Below, piece after piece: positions 26,467 through 36,234 of a DNA stretch of 64,000 nt. The stretch spans positions 186,001 to 250,000 of the forward strand of contig NZ_KE384319.1 in the NCBI RefSeq assembly GCF_000425165.1, in the 5' to 3' direction. The position numbers and the translations under genes were made by a program. Source of the stretch: Photobacterium halotolerans DSM 18316. Lineage in GTDB: Bacteria; Pseudomonadota; Gammaproteobacteria; Enterobacterales; Vibrionaceae. Numbering within the stretch: the first letter of the stretch is position 1; each line of letters begins with the position of its first letter. The notes below the pieces were generated by a model. The model was not told where the DNA came from. It saw only the letters and a list, made by a program, of their open reading frames with translations, and did not search any database.

Positions 26467-27132
26467 TTATTGCGGGGATGATTCCAGCCAGGGCGTAATG
26501 CGAATTGCTGGTGATGGTAAGGTCAACACAGTATTTTCAGGGAGTTGCCTGACTTTCACAATCGCTTTCCCCGCTTCGATGGGGATGACGGTATCGTCAG
26601 AAACAGTGATAACACCCGTCTCCATGTGAGCAAAATGCATCACGACACCGCTGACCTCTGGCATAAACCAGGATGAAAACATCCCACCTAAATCATTTAA
26701 GAGTATGTCCATTTGTGGCAGCAGACTATCCAACGCTGCTTTGTTGATAGCTAACCCTAAAGGCTTGCTGACGATCACCTGCATAGACACATCGCAGGTG
26801 ATTCCGTCATCTATCACAAAAGTGACGTCAGGATTCGCCTGCCGCAAGTTATTGTCGATTGGCACTATCAGGGCATTATCGGCAGGAATGACGAGCTCTT
26901 CATAATGCTCTTCTTTTTGCATCCAGCCTTTGCGGACAGTACAGGTTTCACCGGTTTGCTGATTGATCAGATACAAGGCAATGTTCACATCAGGGTGAGA
27001 CTCAGCAACATTGTGCTTGAGTTTGCCGAAAAGGTTGCTGTAGCGCATCTCAATGTTCTGTGCCCAGACGTTACCGGAAAGAGCGAGCAGGCCGGAAGTA
27101 AGAAGAAGAGTTTTAATAAATGAAGTGCTCAT
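26467..27132 (-). CDS. DUF2987 family periplasmic protein
   Basis: About 221 residues. It has a signal peptide (FIKTLLLTSGLLALSGNVWAQ) and then the DUF2987-type domain beginning IEMRYSNLFGKLKHNV, with CTVRKGWMQ and DDGITCDV in its middle. Function unknown; the family is common in Vibrio and Shewanella. It follows the Bax-like gene by 3 bp and is probably in one operon with it and the membrane protein upstream. Confidence 0.75.
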   Translation of the reverse strand: MSTSFIKTLLLTSGLLALSGNVWAQNIEMRYSNLFGKLKHNVAESHPDVNIALYLINQQTGETCTVRKGWMQKEEHYEELVIPADNALIVPIDNNLRQANPDVTFVIDDGITCDVSMQVIVSKPLGLAINKAALDSLLPQMDILLNDLGGMFSSWFMPEVSGVVMHFAHMETGVITVSDDTVIPIEAGKAIVKVRQLPENTVLTLPSPAIRITPWLESSPQ

Positions 27133-27138
27133 CAACGG

Positions 27139-27906
27139 TTAGCCCTGTTGCCAAAATTGTTTGTTATGACGGATCATACCCTGGATTTCATCCACGTATT
27201 CCTGTCCACGTTCAGAGTATCGGTGCAGTCCTTCCGCAAGCTTTACCCCGGTAACGGGTTGACCTGCCGCACGCTCGTTCGCTCTGATATCCCGAAGCTC
27301 CGCATAAGCGCGATTGCGGTTCACATTCATAAAATAAGCGTGAACCGACTGAGCCGCATCAGAGAAAACGGCGACTTCGTGCTTCGCGCCTTCTCCTCTG
27401 GCACTGGGAACCAGGCCACAGCCTTGGGTGTAGCACCACTGTCCAAAATAATTATGCCCTTCAACGGCAAACCGTGACGTTCCCCATCCCGATTCATTGG
27501 CCGCCTGACTCAATACCAGCTCTTCAGGGATCATATCTACGCGAAGCAGCATAGCATCCAGCCAGGGCTCTGTGACAGCGTCACCCGTGAGTTCGCGATT
27601 GTAAGCATCACCAAGCTGACGGGCTTCACTGAGATCGTTTGGGCTGATCGCCTGCCCGACTTTCAGTTGGGTCTGAATGGCCAGTAAAAAAGAGCGTTCC
27701 TGACTGACTCTGGCATTCTCTTGCTGCACGAACGGACGTAAGAATGTGAAAAATGATTGCTTCTTTTGGTTAACGTCTTCCATAACGTTAAAATCCGGCC
27801 GGGTTGCTTCATCTTGGGTATTCACTGCTTGCTTTTCAGGCTCAGCGCAACCTACAAAGAGCAATGTGCATCCGGCAACCGCAAAGTGTCTGACATTTTT
27901 TATCAC
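27139..27906 (-). CDS. Bax-like lipoprotein with glucosaminidase domain
   Basis: 255 residues. A lipoprotein signal peptide ends in a lipobox (LLFVGC) so the mature protein is lipid-anchored. The C-terminal domain is a peptidoglycan N-acetylglucosaminidase of the Bax type, with the probable catalytic Glu in QAANESGWGTSRFA and the motifs NYFGQWC, DAAQSVHAYFMNVNRNRAY. Acts on cell-wall peptidoglycan. It overlaps the start of the upstream membrane-protein gene by 4 bp. It contains a perfect matS site. Confidence 0.85.
   Translation of the reverse strand: MIKNVRHFAVAGCTLLFVGCAEPEKQAVNTQDEATRPDFNVMEDVNQKKQSFFTFLRPFVQQENARVSQERSFLLAIQTQLKVGQAISPNDLSEARQLGDAYNRELTGDAVTEPWLDAMLLRVDMIPEELVLSQAANESGWGTSRFAVEGHNYFGQWCYTQGCGLVPSARGEGAKHEVAVFSDAAQSVHAYFMNVNRNRAYAELRDIRANERAAGQPVTGVKLAEGLHRYSERGQEYVDEIQGMIRHNKQFWQQG
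27572..27584. other. matS site (MatP binding)
   Basis: GTGACAGCGTCAC is a perfect matS match, the rightmost one I found, 19.7 kb from dif. Confidence 0.85.
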
Positions 27907-28709
27907 GCGTTAAATACCTTGCTTTCTTCTTCTGTTTTATTGCCTTGATCTTCACCGTCACCGCCTTTATCGACTGTTGTGACCTGCAAAGTAATACCAA
28001 ACAAATTGCGGTAGACAATTGCTTTCACGTTAAAGAAGAAAGGAATTGTCCAGATCAGTCCGATGCCTGCGGTAGCAAAGGAGATAAAGAACAAAACCAG
28101 CACCGCCAGAAAAATAGCAGATAAAGGCAATATTTTACGGAATGTAGCCACGACAGAATACTGGATCGCTTTTAATGGGCTGACACGCTTTTCACACACC
28201 AGTGTGATCGTCATGCTGAAAGCCATGGTTAAAAACAGCCCAATTAACGGAAACAATGCGTTACCTATGCCCTGCAGCGAGGATGTCAGCAACATAGTGA
28301 CAACAGACACCACGGCAAAAGGAAACCCTTTCACCAAATAGCGCGGCTTGGTTGGCAGGCCAACTGCATGGTTCAGCGCTATCAGGCTGACTCCGGCATA
28401 CAAAGGGGCGCTTAATACATCCGACCAGAAATTGGCCATAAAACCCGCTTCAACGATTTCTGGTGTAATGCCTTCGCCACTGACAATGGCATCAAAGAAA
28501 ATAGCAGGGTTACCCAGTTGCACTTGCAGCGCGATCAGCAAGAGAGCAAGCTGCGCTAAAAACAGCCCTGCAATTGCTGGGAAGAAAGTCAGAAAATGCT
28601 TTGCCGTCACCTTCCAGGCTTCTTGAAGTACCGCAACAGACTGTAAGTCTGCTTTGCCTGACAGCGCCTTTTCGATTGAGCCGCCAACCTGAAGACTTTT
28701 ATTACTCAT
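27903..28709 (-). CDS. multi-pass inner-membrane protein, function unknown
   Basis: 268 residues with about five to six hydrophobic segments (HFLTFFPAIAGLFLAQLALLLIAL, FAVVSVVTMLLTSSLQGIGNALF, GLFLTMAFSMTITLV, ILPLSAIFLAVLVLFFISFATAG are visible, each given here in pieces below 25 residues). A short acidic cytoplasmic tail ends the protein. It heads the operon with the Bax-like and DUF2987 genes, so a role in envelope maintenance is possible; I recognise no motif. Confidence 0.68.
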   Translation of the reverse strand: MSNKSLQVGGSIEKALSGKADLQSVAVLQEAWKVTAKHFLTFFPAIAGLFLAQLALLLIALQVQLGNPAIFFDAIVSGEGITPEIVEAGFMANFWSDVLSAPLYAGVSLIALNHAVGLPTKPRYLVKGFPFAVVSVVTMLLTSSLQGIGNALFPLIGLFLTMAFSMTITLVCEKRVSPLKAIQYSVVATFRKILPLSAIFLAVLVLFFISFATAGIGLIWTIPFFFNVKAIVYRNLFGITLQVTTVDKGGDGEDQGNKTEEESKVFNA

Positions 28710-29094
28710 GCAGATAGTTGATTCACATTAAATTAGAACAATGGGCCCGATTGTACGCTACCGCTTGCGCTAAACAAATCGCGTCATGGTTAAAAAATGC
28801 TTCAATGCCTCAAAATGGTGGAAATTTATCGTTCAATTTAGGGTTTTGTTCAGATTTCATCTAAGCTCAGTAGTCAATTTGCAATCTAAATTCTGCATTA
28901 TTAGCCTTGAAAATCCTCAGATAATGCGATGAACTCCGTTGAAATCATTTGCAAAACTGATGAACGAAAAAGTCACCTGTACAATATAAAAAATACTTTG
29001 AATTATACCTATGGGGGTCTATCATCCGGCTCCTGAAATTGACCAAGAAAATGCAGGCAAAAAATTGCAGGCACGATGTGGAGACCAGGTAGAG
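28710..29094. other. divergent promoter region of potA and the membrane protein
   Basis: About 385 bp between divergent genes. It is AT-rich and should hold both promoters. The open frame from 29011 to 29094 is in frame with potA but has no ribosome site and no family similarity that I can see. Confidence 0.55.
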
Positions 29095-30213
29095 TTGAAC
29101 ACAAACATCACATCCAAAGAACCGGTTATTCAGCTCAAAGGGCTGAGCAAGAGCTTTGACGGTAAACAAATTATCGCCGGGTTAGATCTCAACGTGAATG
29201 ACGGTGAGTTTTTAACCATTTTAGGCCCCTCCGGCTGTGGTAAAACCACTGTCCTTCGCCTTATCGCTGGTTTTGAAGATGCTGACCAGGGGCAGATTAT
29301 TATTGCCGGTCAGGACGTGACTGCCGTTCATGCAGAACAGCGGCATGTTAATACTGTATTCCAGAGTTATGCCTTATTTCCGCACATGACGGTGTTTGAA
29401 AATGTTGCCTTTGGTCTGCGCATGCAAAAAGTGCCAGAGCAAGAGATCAAACCACGTGTGATGGAAGCTTTGCAGATGGTTCAGCTGGAGCAGTTCGCTC
29501 CTCGTCAGCCACATCAGTTATCCGGTGGTCAGCAGCAACGTGTTGCCATAGCGCGAGCCGTGGTGAACAAGCCGAAAGTTCTGCTGTTGGATGAATCACT
29601 TTCTGCGCTGGATTATAAGCTCCGTAAGCAGATGCAGCTGGAGCTGAAACAGCTGCAGCGTCGTCTGGGCATTACTTTTATCTTCGTCACACATGATCAG
29701 GAAGAAGCCCTGTCAATGTCAGATCGCATCATTGTTATGCGTGATGGACGTATTGAACAAGACGGCACACCGCGTGAAATTTATGAAGAGCCAAGCAACC
29801 TGTTTGTCGCCCGCTTCATCGGTGAAATTAATGTGTTCGATGCCACTGTGGTTGAGCGTATTGACGAAAAACGTATTAAAGCCATTGTCGAAGGCCGTGA
29901 GGCCGTGATCCATTGTGATCTGGATGTGCAGCAACATGCGCCGCTTAAAGTGCTGCTTCGCCCTGAAGATATCCGTCTGGAAGAAATCAACGAAAACGAA
30001 GAAAGCTGGGGCCTGATGGGCCATGTGCGTGAGCGTACCTATAAAGGGATGACGCTGGATTCGGTCGTTGAGATCGAAACGGGCAAATCTGTCATGGTGA
30101 GTGAATTCTTTAACGAAGATGATCCGGATGTAGACCACTCCCTGGATCAAAAAGTAGCGATCACCTGGGTTGAAAGTTGGGAAGTGGTACTGGCTGATGA
30201 CGAAGAAGCTTAA
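29095..30213 (+). CDS. potA: spermidine/putrescine ABC transporter ATPase
   Basis: ATPase subunit of the PotABCD polyamine importer, on the cytoplasmic side of the membrane. Walker [10 protein letters not shown]-loop ([14 protein letters not shown]), signature LSGGQQQR, Walker B VLLLDE and the switch His (FVTHDQEEA) are all present, followed by a C-terminal TOBE domain ([10 protein letters not shown]). The frame is open from ATG 29011, but I prefer TTG 29095: it has an AGGTAGAG ribosome site at a proper distance and gives 372 residues, close to E. coli PotA (378). First gene of potABC; its end overlaps potB. Confidence 0.93.
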   Translation: MNTNITSKEPVIQLKGLSKSFDGKQIIAGLDLNVNDGEFLTILGPSGCGKTTVLRLIAGFEDADQGQIIIAGQDVTAVHAEQRHVNTVFQSYALFPHMTVFENVAFGLRMQKVPEQEIKPRVMEALQMVQLEQFAPRQPHQLSGGQQQRVAIARAVVNKPKVLLLDESLSALDYKLRKQMQLELKQLQRRLGITFIFVTHDQEEALSMSDRIIVMRDGRIEQDGTPREIYEEPSNLFVARFIGEINVFDATVVERIDEKRIKAIVEGREAVIHCDLDVQQHAPLKVLLRPEDIRLEEINENEESWGLMGHVRERTYKGMTLDSVVEIETGKSVMVSEFFNEDDPDVDHSLDQKVAITWVESWEVVLADDEEA

Positions 30214-31054
30214 TCTGCAAAATATCATCATTTCGGTGATTGTAGGATGGTTACTGGTTTTTGTATTCATCCCGAATCTGATGATTATTGGCACCAGTTT
30301 TCTGACTCGTGATGATGCGAATCTGATTGATTTAACCTTCACGCTGGAAAACTACGCACGCTTGTTTGACCCTTTGTATGGTCAGGTGATGCTGCATTCA
30401 TTCTACATGGCTGGCATGGCAACTATCTTATGCCTGCTGGTGGGTTATCCGTTTGCCTACAGTATCGCGAAAATGCCGGTAAAGTGGCGTCCGTTCATGC
30501 TGTTTCTGGTGATCGTACCGTTCTGGACCAATTCATTGATCCGGACTTACGGCCTGAAAATCATGTTGGGTACCCAGGGCGTGTTCAACAGCAGCCTGAT
30601 GGCATTAGGGATTATTGATAAGCCCCTGCGCATTATGTACACAGAGTATGCGGTAATGATTGGTCTGGTTTATATCCTGCTGCCTTTCATGGTGCTGCCT
30701 TTGTATTCCGCCATTGAAAAGCTGGATAACACTTATATTGAAGCTGCTCGCGATCTGGGCGCGAACAAGGTTCAGACGTTTATTCGTGTTATCGCACCAT
30801 TAACAATGCCAGGCGTGATTGCGGGCTGCCTGCTGGTCTTTTTGCCGGCAATGGGTATGTTCTACATTTCCGACCTGCTCGGTGGTGCTAAAAACCTGCT
30901 CATTGGTAATGTCATTAAGAGTCAGGTACTGAATGCGCGTGACTGGCCGTTTGGGGCGGCAACCAGTATCGCCCTGACTATTTCAATGGCAATTCTGCTG
31001 TATGCCTATTACCGGGCTGGCAAGCTACTCAACCGTAAAGTGGAGTTGGACTAA
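30197..31054 (+). CDS. potB: spermidine/putrescine ABC transporter permease PotB
   Basis: 285 residues (from ATG 30197), six predicted membrane helices. The inner-membrane permease motif EAA-x3-G is [20 protein letters not shown], which docks on PotA. Motifs [14 protein letters not shown] and GVFN are typical of PotB. ATG 30197 lies within the end of potA (17-bp overlap), so translation is coupled. Confidence 0.95.
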   Translation: MTKKLNLQNIIISVIVGWLLVFVFIPNLMIIGTSFLTRDDANLIDLTFTLENYARLFDPLYGQVMLHSFYMAGMATILCLLVGYPFAYSIAKMPVKWRPFMLFLVIVPFWTNSLIRTYGLKIMLGTQGVFNSSLMALGIIDKPLRIMYTEYAVMIGLVYILLPFMVLPLYSAIEKLDNTYIEAARDLGANKVQTFIRVIAPLTMPGVIAGCLLVFLPAMGMFYISDLLGGAKNLLIGNVIKSQVLNARDWPFGAATSIALTISMAILLYAYYRAGKLLNRKVELD

Positions 31055-31056
31055 CT

Positions 31057-31827
31057 GTGGGACGTTTTTTCAAAGTCAGTCTGATGTCGGTAGTGTACGC
31101 ATTCCTGTACATTCCCATCATTATTCTTATTGTTAACTCATTTAACGCCAGCAAATTTGGCATGAAATGGGGTGGCTTTACCACCAAGTGGTATGAGCAG
31201 CTTGTGAACAATGACAGCTTGATGCAGGCAGCCTGGCACTCACTCAACATTGCAGTGTACTCTGCAACGGCAGCTGCCATTATTGGCAGTCTGACTGCCG
31301 TTGCCCTGTTCCGTTACCAGTTCAAGGGTAAAAGTTTTGTCAACGGCATGCTGTTTGTGGTCATGATGTCACCAGATATCGTGATGGCAATTTCGCTGCT
31401 GGCACTTTTTATTCTTATGGGGGCGAAACTGGGATTCCTGACACTGCTGCTGTCTCATATCACTTTCTGTCTCCCATTCGTTGTGGTGACAGTGTATAGC
31501 CGTTTAAAAGGCTTTGATGTGAAAATGCTGGAAGCTGCCCGTGATTTGGGCGCCAGTGAATGGGTCATATTGAAACAGATCATCCTGCCACTGGCTAAAC
31601 CCGCTGTTTTTGCTGGTTGGTTGCTCAGTTTTACCCTGTCACTTGATGATGTGATTGTCAGTTCTTTCGTAACAGGACCGACGTATGAGATCCTGCCGCT
31701 GAAAATTTACTCTATGGTAAAAGTGGGTATTTCGCCGGAAGTCAATGCACTGGCCACTGTCATGTTGATCGTGTCGCTGACCCTGGTTGTGCTGTCGCAA
31801 ATCATTGTGCGGGACAAGACGAAATAA
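31057..31827 (+). CDS. potC: spermidine/putrescine ABC transporter permease PotC
   Basis: 256 residues with six predicted membrane helices, GTG start two bases after potB. EAA loop: [20 protein letters not shown]. The SFTLSLDDVIVSSFVTGP segment is the PotC signature. It forms the channel with PotB. A strong terminator separates it from the potD genes. Confidence 0.95.
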   Translation: MGRFFKVSLMSVVYAFLYIPIIILIVNSFNASKFGMKWGGFTTKWYEQLVNNDSLMQAAWHSLNIAVYSATAAAIIGSLTAVALFRYQFKGKSFVNGMLFVVMMSPDIVMAISLLALFILMGAKLGFLTLLLSHITFCLPFVVVTVYSRLKGFDVKMLEAARDLGASEWVILKQIILPLAKPAVFAGWLLSFTLSLDDVIVSSFVTGPTYEILPLKIYSMVKVGISPEVNALATVMLIVSLTLVVLSQIIVRDKTK

Positions 31828-31865
31828 GTTGCGTTTAATTTTATCTGCATGATAATCGTACTGAA

Positions 31866-31892
31866 ATACGGCCGAGGAAACTCGGCCGTTTA
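31866..31892 (+). terminator. terminator after potC
   Basis: ACGGCCGAG-GAAA-CTCGGCCGT with a tetraloop, followed by TT. The T tract is short, so some read-through into potD is likely. Confidence 0.72.
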
Positions 31893-31961
31893 CGCAGGAG
31901 ACAAAGGTTTGACTCCTGTTTTATTAACCATCCCGGCAGGGATTTTGGAGTTATCACATCA

Positions 31962-32993
31962 ATGAAAAAATGGTCCGCGTTTCTGGCCAGCGCCGCATGC
32001 GCCGCTACTCTGGTATCTGGTAGTGTCAATGCAGCCGATGAAGAATTAGTCTTTATGAACTGGGGTCCGTACATTTCTACGGAACTACGTGAACAGTTCA
32101 CTAAAGAAACGGGCATTAAAGTCATTTATTCGACTTATGAGTCGAACGAAACCATGTATGCCAAACTCAAAGCGCACCCGGAAGGATACGACCTGGTTGT
32201 TCCTTCAACCTATTTTGTCGCCAAAATGCGCGATGAAGGCATGCTGCAGAAAATCGACAAGTCGAAACTGAGCAACTTCAAAAACCTTGATCAGAATTAT
32301 CTGAATAAGCCGTTCGATCCGAACAACGAATACTCTATACCTCACGTTTTGGGTATCACTGGCCTTGCCGTGAACACTGAAATGTACGACCCGGCTGACT
32401 TTGACAGCTGGGAAGATCTGTGGGATCCGAAATATCGTGGCCAGCTGATGCTGATGGATGACACTCGTGAAGTTCACCATATCGCCCTGAAGATTCTGGG
32501 TTACTCAGGTAACACCACAGATCCAAAACAAATCGCGGAAGCTTATGAAAAGCTGAAAGAACTGATGCCTAATGTCCTGGTTTTCAACTCGGATAACCCG
32601 GCTGCGCCTTATATGGCTGGCGAAGTTGGCTTAGGTATGCTGTGGAACGGCTCAGCGGCGGCGGCTCAGCGTGAAGGCTTGCCTATTGAACTGGTTTGGC
32701 CAAAAGAAGGCGGCATTTACTGGGTAGATAATCTATCGATCACCAACAATGCGAAAAACATTGAAGCTGCTCATAAGATGATCGACTTCCTGTTGCGCCC
32801 GGATGTTGCTGCGAAAATTTCAGAAGAAACCGGTTATCTGACGGGTGTTGCAGCATCAAATGCAAAATATAAAGACAACCCGACTCTGTTCCCGCCTAAA
32901 GAGGAATTGGAACGCGGTGAGTTCCAGAATGCTGTCGGTGACGCCAACATTCTGTATGAGGAAAACTTCCTCAAGCTGAAAGCTGGTCAATAA
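31962..32993 (+). CDS. potD: periplasmic spermidine/putrescine-binding protein PotD (copy 1)
   Basis: 343 residues with a signal peptide ending VNA-ADEE. The mature domain has the PotD pattern: FMNWGPYI, EQFTKETGIKVIYSTYESNETMYAKL, DLVVPSTYFVAKM, MLWNGSAAAAQ and VWPKEGGIYWVDN, with residues that line the polyamine pocket. It captures polyamine in the periplasm and docks on PotBC. It starts 135 bp after potC with its own terminator, and is followed by a second potD. Confidence 0.94.
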   Translation: MKKWSAFLASAACAATLVSGSVNAADEELVFMNWGPYISTELREQFTKETGIKVIYSTYESNETMYAKLKAHPEGYDLVVPSTYFVAKMRDEGMLQKIDKSKLSNFKNLDQNYLNKPFDPNNEYSIPHVLGITGLAVNTEMYDPADFDSWEDLWDPKYRGQLMLMDDTREVHHIALKILGYSGNTTDPKQIAEAYEKLKELMPNVLVFNSDNPAAPYMAGEVGLGMLWNGSAAAAQREGLPIELVWPKEGGIYWVDNLSITNNAKNIEAAHKMIDFLLRPDVAAKISEETGYLTGVAASNAKYKDNPTLFPPKEELERGEFQNAVGDANILYEENFLKLKAGQ

Positions 32994-33004
32994 GCGCTTT
33001 CTTT

Positions 33005-33035
33005 AGGCAACCAAACTGATTTGGTTGCCTTTTTT
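33005..33035 (+). terminator. terminator after potD copy 1
   Basis: Stem AGGCAACCAAA / TTTGGTTGCCT with loop CTGA and a T6 run. Confidence 0.92.
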
Positions 33036-33217
33036 CTTATCCCCTCTGCTATACTCTCCCACTGATTCTTTAATGAATTCCATACGTTAGTAATGGGTTA
33101 ATATCTCATTCTGACATGTTTTGTCATCTGAAATGACACACCCTGTCCGCAAGAGAGGTGGGCATTGCTATAGCGACCAGAATGCTGTGTAAGGCTTCTG
33201 AAGTTAGGAGTAACTCA

Positions 33218-34261
33218 ATGAAAAAATGGTCTTCAATCATGGTCAGCGGTCTGTTTGCCATGTCGCTGACATCACATTCAGCACTGGCTGCAGACGAAGA
33301 GCTGTATTTCTACAACTGGTCTGAATATATCCCAGCCAGTGTGCTGGAAGCGTTCACCAAAGAAACCGGTATTAAAGTCATCTATTCGACGTATGAATCG
33401 AATGAGACTATGTACGCCAAATTGAAGACCTACGGTTCGGGTTACGATCTGGTCGTTCCTTCTACATATTACGTCTCTAAGATGCGTAACGAGAATATGC
33501 TGAAGCAAATCGATAAGTCTAAGCTGTCGCATTTTAAAGACCTGGATCCTAACTTCCTGAATAAGCCTTTTGACCCAGGCAATGACTACTCTATTCCGTA
33601 CATTTGGGGTGCGACAGGTATTGGCGTGAACACAGATATGGTCAATGCTAAAGAAATCACCGGCTGGAGTGACTTCTGGGACAGTAAATGGCAAGGCCAG
33701 TTGATGATGATGGATGATGCACGTGAATTCTTCCACATCGCATTGCGTAAACTGGGTTACTCAGCCAACACTGAAAATCCTGACGAAATTAAAGCCGCTT
33801 ATGAAGAACTGAAAAAGCTGATGCCCAACGTGCTGGTCTTCAACTCAGACTACCCTGCTAACCCATACATGGCCGGAGAAACCTCTCTGGGTATGTTATG
33901 GAATGGCTCTGCCTACATGGCACGACAGGAAGGCGCCCCAATTAATATCGTTTGGCCTAAAGAGGGTGCCATTTTCTGGATGGACAGCCTGGCAATTCCG
34001 GCTGGCGCGAAAAATGTTGATGCCGCACATAAGATGATCGACTTTTTGCTCAAACCAGAAAATGCAGCCAAAGTTGCGCTGGAAATTGGCTATCCAACCC
34101 CTGTTGCAACAGCTAAAGATCAGCTGCCAAAAACATTTGTCGATGACCCGAGCATCTACCCGCCACAAGCTGTAATGGATGCCGGTGAGTGGCAGGACAG
34201 TGTTGGTGATGCGGTGTCGCTGTATGAAGAATATTACCAAAAACTAAAAGCTGGCCAGTAA
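33218..34261 (+). CDS. potD: periplasmic spermidine/putrescine-binding protein PotD (copy 2)
   Basis: 347 residues from ATG 33218, which has a clear ribosome site (TTAGGAG). Signal peptide ends ALA-ADEE. It shares most of its length with copy 1 (KETGIKVIYSTYESNETMYAKL, VFNSD, MLWNGSA, VWPKEGAIFWMDS), so the two arose by tandem duplication. Differences in pocket-facing stretches (NWSEYI versus NWGPYI; IYWVDN versus IFWMDS) leave room for different polyamine preference. It has its own terminator, so both copies can be regulated apart from potABC. Confidence 0.94.
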   Translation: MKKWSSIMVSGLFAMSLTSHSALAADEELYFYNWSEYIPASVLEAFTKETGIKVIYSTYESNETMYAKLKTYGSGYDLVVPSTYYVSKMRNENMLKQIDKSKLSHFKDLDPNFLNKPFDPGNDYSIPYIWGATGIGVNTDMVNAKEITGWSDFWDSKWQGQLMMMDDAREFFHIALRKLGYSANTENPDEIKAAYEELKKLMPNVLVFNSDYPANPYMAGETSLGMLWNGSAYMARQEGAPINIVWPKEGAIFWMDSLAIPAGAKNVDAAHKMIDFLLKPENAAKVALEIGYPTPVATAKDQLPKTFVDDPSIYPPQAVMDAGEWQDSVGDAVSLYEEYYQKLKAGQ

Positions 34262-34271
34262 ACATCCTTTT

Positions 34272-34298
34272 AAGGCGTCGTTAGACGCCTTATTTTTT
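34272..34298 (+). terminator. terminator after potD copy 2 / cobB
   Basis: AAGGCGTC-GTTA-GACGCCTT, then ATTTTTT on the plus strand. It sits between the convergent potD2 and cobB. Confidence 0.88.
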
Positions 34299-34302
34299 AG
34301 CG

Positions 34303-35022
34303 CTAGTCGGTTGACGTTAGCAACTCATCAACGAGCTCAGGAACAATTTTTGAAGCTGGCCCATAGCGTTTTTCGTCAAACTCACTTTCCACAATGCTTG
34401 GCGCTAAGTTGAGCTCAAGGGTATGGGCTCCGTGCATGGCAGCCTCATGAACAAAGCCTGCCGCCGGATAAACTGAACCTGATGTACCAATAGCGATAAA
34501 GAGATCAGCCGCAACCAGCGCAGAATATATCTTGTCCATTGCCTGCGGCATTTCACCGAACCAGACAACATTAGGTCTTAACGGCGCCGGAATCTGGCAG
34601 CAATGGCAATTATCATCCAGTGAGATATCACCACTCCATTCAATAGTTTGACCACTTTGACTGCACTGCGCTTTAAGTAACTCCCCATGCATATGAATGA
34701 CATTATGGCTACCCGCTTTCTCATGCAGATTGTCTATGTTCTGGGTAATCACTGTCACCGTACCGTCGAGTTCACTTTCCAAGCGTGACAGCGCATAATG
34801 TGCAGCATTGGGTTGGACAGTACCGCTTTCTAACTGTTGACGACGCTGGTTATAGAAAGATTGCACCAGGTCAGGATCTCTTTTGAACCCTTCCGGTGTA
34901 GCTACATCCTCGATACGGTGGTTTTCCCACAGCCCATCCTGGTCACGAAAGGTTTTGATCCCCGACTCGGCTGATATCCCGGCCCCAGTGAGGATCACTA
35001 TATTTCGATAGGGATAATGCAT
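34303..35022 (-). CDS. cobB: NAD-dependent protein deacylase (sirtuin) CobB
   Basis: 239-residue class III bacterial sirtuin. Motifs: [20 protein letters not shown] (NAD binding), [13 protein letters not shown] with catalytic His following in HMHG, and zinc ligands C-S-Q-S-G and CHCC before [10 protein letters not shown]. The [13 protein letters not shown] loop completes the Rossmann part. It removes acyl groups from lysines, for example on acetyl-CoA synthetase. The Y-x-x-R pair expected for succinyl/malonyl binding is not fully clear by eye. Convergent with potD2. Confidence 0.95.
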   Translation of the reverse strand: MHYPYRNIVILTGAGISAESGIKTFRDQDGLWENHRIEDVATPEGFKRDPDLVQSFYNQRRQQLESGTVQPNAAHYALSRLESELDGTVTVITQNIDNLHEKAGSHNVIHMHGELLKAQCSQSGQTIEWSGDISLDDNCHCCQIPAPLRPNVVWFGEMPQAMDKIYSALVAADLFIAIGTSGSVYPAAGFVHEAAMHGAHTLELNLAPSIVESEFDEKRYGPASKIVPELVDELLTSTD

Positions 35023-35418
35023 CTTTCCTTGCCCTTGTTAACGTTTACCACAGTTATACCATCGACCGGACAGCAATATAACTCTAACCTTGTCAGACAA
35101 TAGTCGTAAGGGGAGATATTCAGTAAGAGATATATCTGAGGTGCGAGTGATAAAATTTTCGTCACATTAAAAGTTATAGTGCATTAAAGGAAACGGTGAA
35201 GAATAATGAGTCTCGTAAATAAGAATCCAGAGGATGACTCTGCCTGAGCGAAATGTTGTTTCGTCATTTGTATTTTTCCTGAATTTTATCGTCAGAACTA
35301 TTAATAATATAGTTTATGTATCTTTGTGAAACACGATGAAAACTTTGGAGTATTTATGCAACTTTGAATAGTCTCGTCTATGCTTCACCTGTATCACAAT
35401 AACAATGGAGTGATGGAA
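35023..35418. other. non-coding region between cobB and the outer-membrane protein
   Basis: 396 bp of AT-rich sequence, divergent promoters. It holds one copy of the 17-bp repeat (35171-35187). No gene is supported. Confidence 0.55.
35171..35187 (-). repeat. 17-bp repeat, minus-strand copy
   Basis: AAGTTATAGTGCATTAA is the exact reverse complement of 6775-6791. Confidence 0.5.
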
Positions 35419-35955
35419 ATGAAGCAAAAAGCATTGGCATTATTAGTTACAACACTGTTGGCTAGCCCAGCCGCGCTTGCCGTAACTCTGGAAGAAGGTA
35501 CGCAAGAATTCGGCTTACAAGGTAGTATGGATTTTGACTATGTTGACGATTATTTATTCCTTTTAAACACCACCTACGGTTATTTTGTGAAAGATGACTG
35601 GGAAATCGGCGGTGTTTTGGATGTCAATATGAGTGACAGCACCAAAACCTTCCAGCTTGGTATGTTTACAGAATACAACTTCACGAACGACAGCAACTGG
35701 GTTCCTTACCTTGGCGCTGCTGCTCAGCTCGCTAACCTATCGGCAGATGAAGACGATGACATTGATTTTGATATAGAAGATGTCACTGCTTTGAATATTA
35801 AAATCGCAGGTGGTGTGAAATACTTCATCAACCCACATGTCGCCATCAGTGCAGAAGTGAACTACAACATCGCAACCGACGATATCAGCGTCACAAAAGA
35901 CGGTGTTGAAGACAGCTTTACCCGGTTCATTTTTGGTACAAGATTCTACTTCTGA
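35419..35955 (+). CDS. small outer-membrane beta-barrel protein
   Basis: 178 residues. A signal peptide (KALALLVTTLLASPAALA) is followed by alternating short beta strands and an acidic loop (SADEDDDIDFDIED). The C-terminal residue is Phe in GTRFYF, the standard outer-membrane protein end for BamA recognition. It resembles OmpW/OmpA-like eight-stranded barrels in size. I chose ATG 35419, which is 8 bp after GGAG. A hairpin follows (35968-35995). Substrate or role unknown. Confidence 0.8.
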   Translation: MKQKALALLVTTLLASPAALAVTLEEGTQEFGLQGSMDFDYVDDYLFLLNTTYGYFVKDDWEIGGVLDVNMSDSTKTFQLGMFTEYNFTNDSNWVPYLGAAAQLANLSADEDDDIDFDIEDVTALNIKIAGGVKYFINPHVAISAEVNYNIATDDISVTKDGVEDSFTRFIFGTRFYF

Positions 35956-35967
35956 CAGCTCCGCCCT

Positions 35968-35998
35968 TACAACGCCGCAGTAATGTGGCGTTGTAGTT
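35968..35998 (+). terminator. hairpin after the barrel gene
   Basis: TACAACGCC / GGCGTTGTA stem; only a weak T-rich tail (GTTTC) follows. Confidence 0.55.
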
Positions 35999-36234
35999 TC
36001 TATACATTACAACCTTTTTCGCTTTATTGGCCGGCTTCCAGCCTCACATCTCCCCCTGCTATTCACCTTGTTGTTTTCTACCTGCATCCAATACTTTCAG
36101 AAGATCACCACAAAATTTTTCAGGCGCTGTATCAAAAACCAGACAAGTTAGACAAATCAGTCTTGCTATACCTTAAAAAAACACAATAAAAATGTATTGC
36201 TGGGTTCGATCAAACTAAGGTTAGCAGGCCGATT

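Noticed and set aside
29719-30342. 207-residue antisense frame across potA/potB
   Set aside because: Shadow of the potA coding sequence, no independent support.
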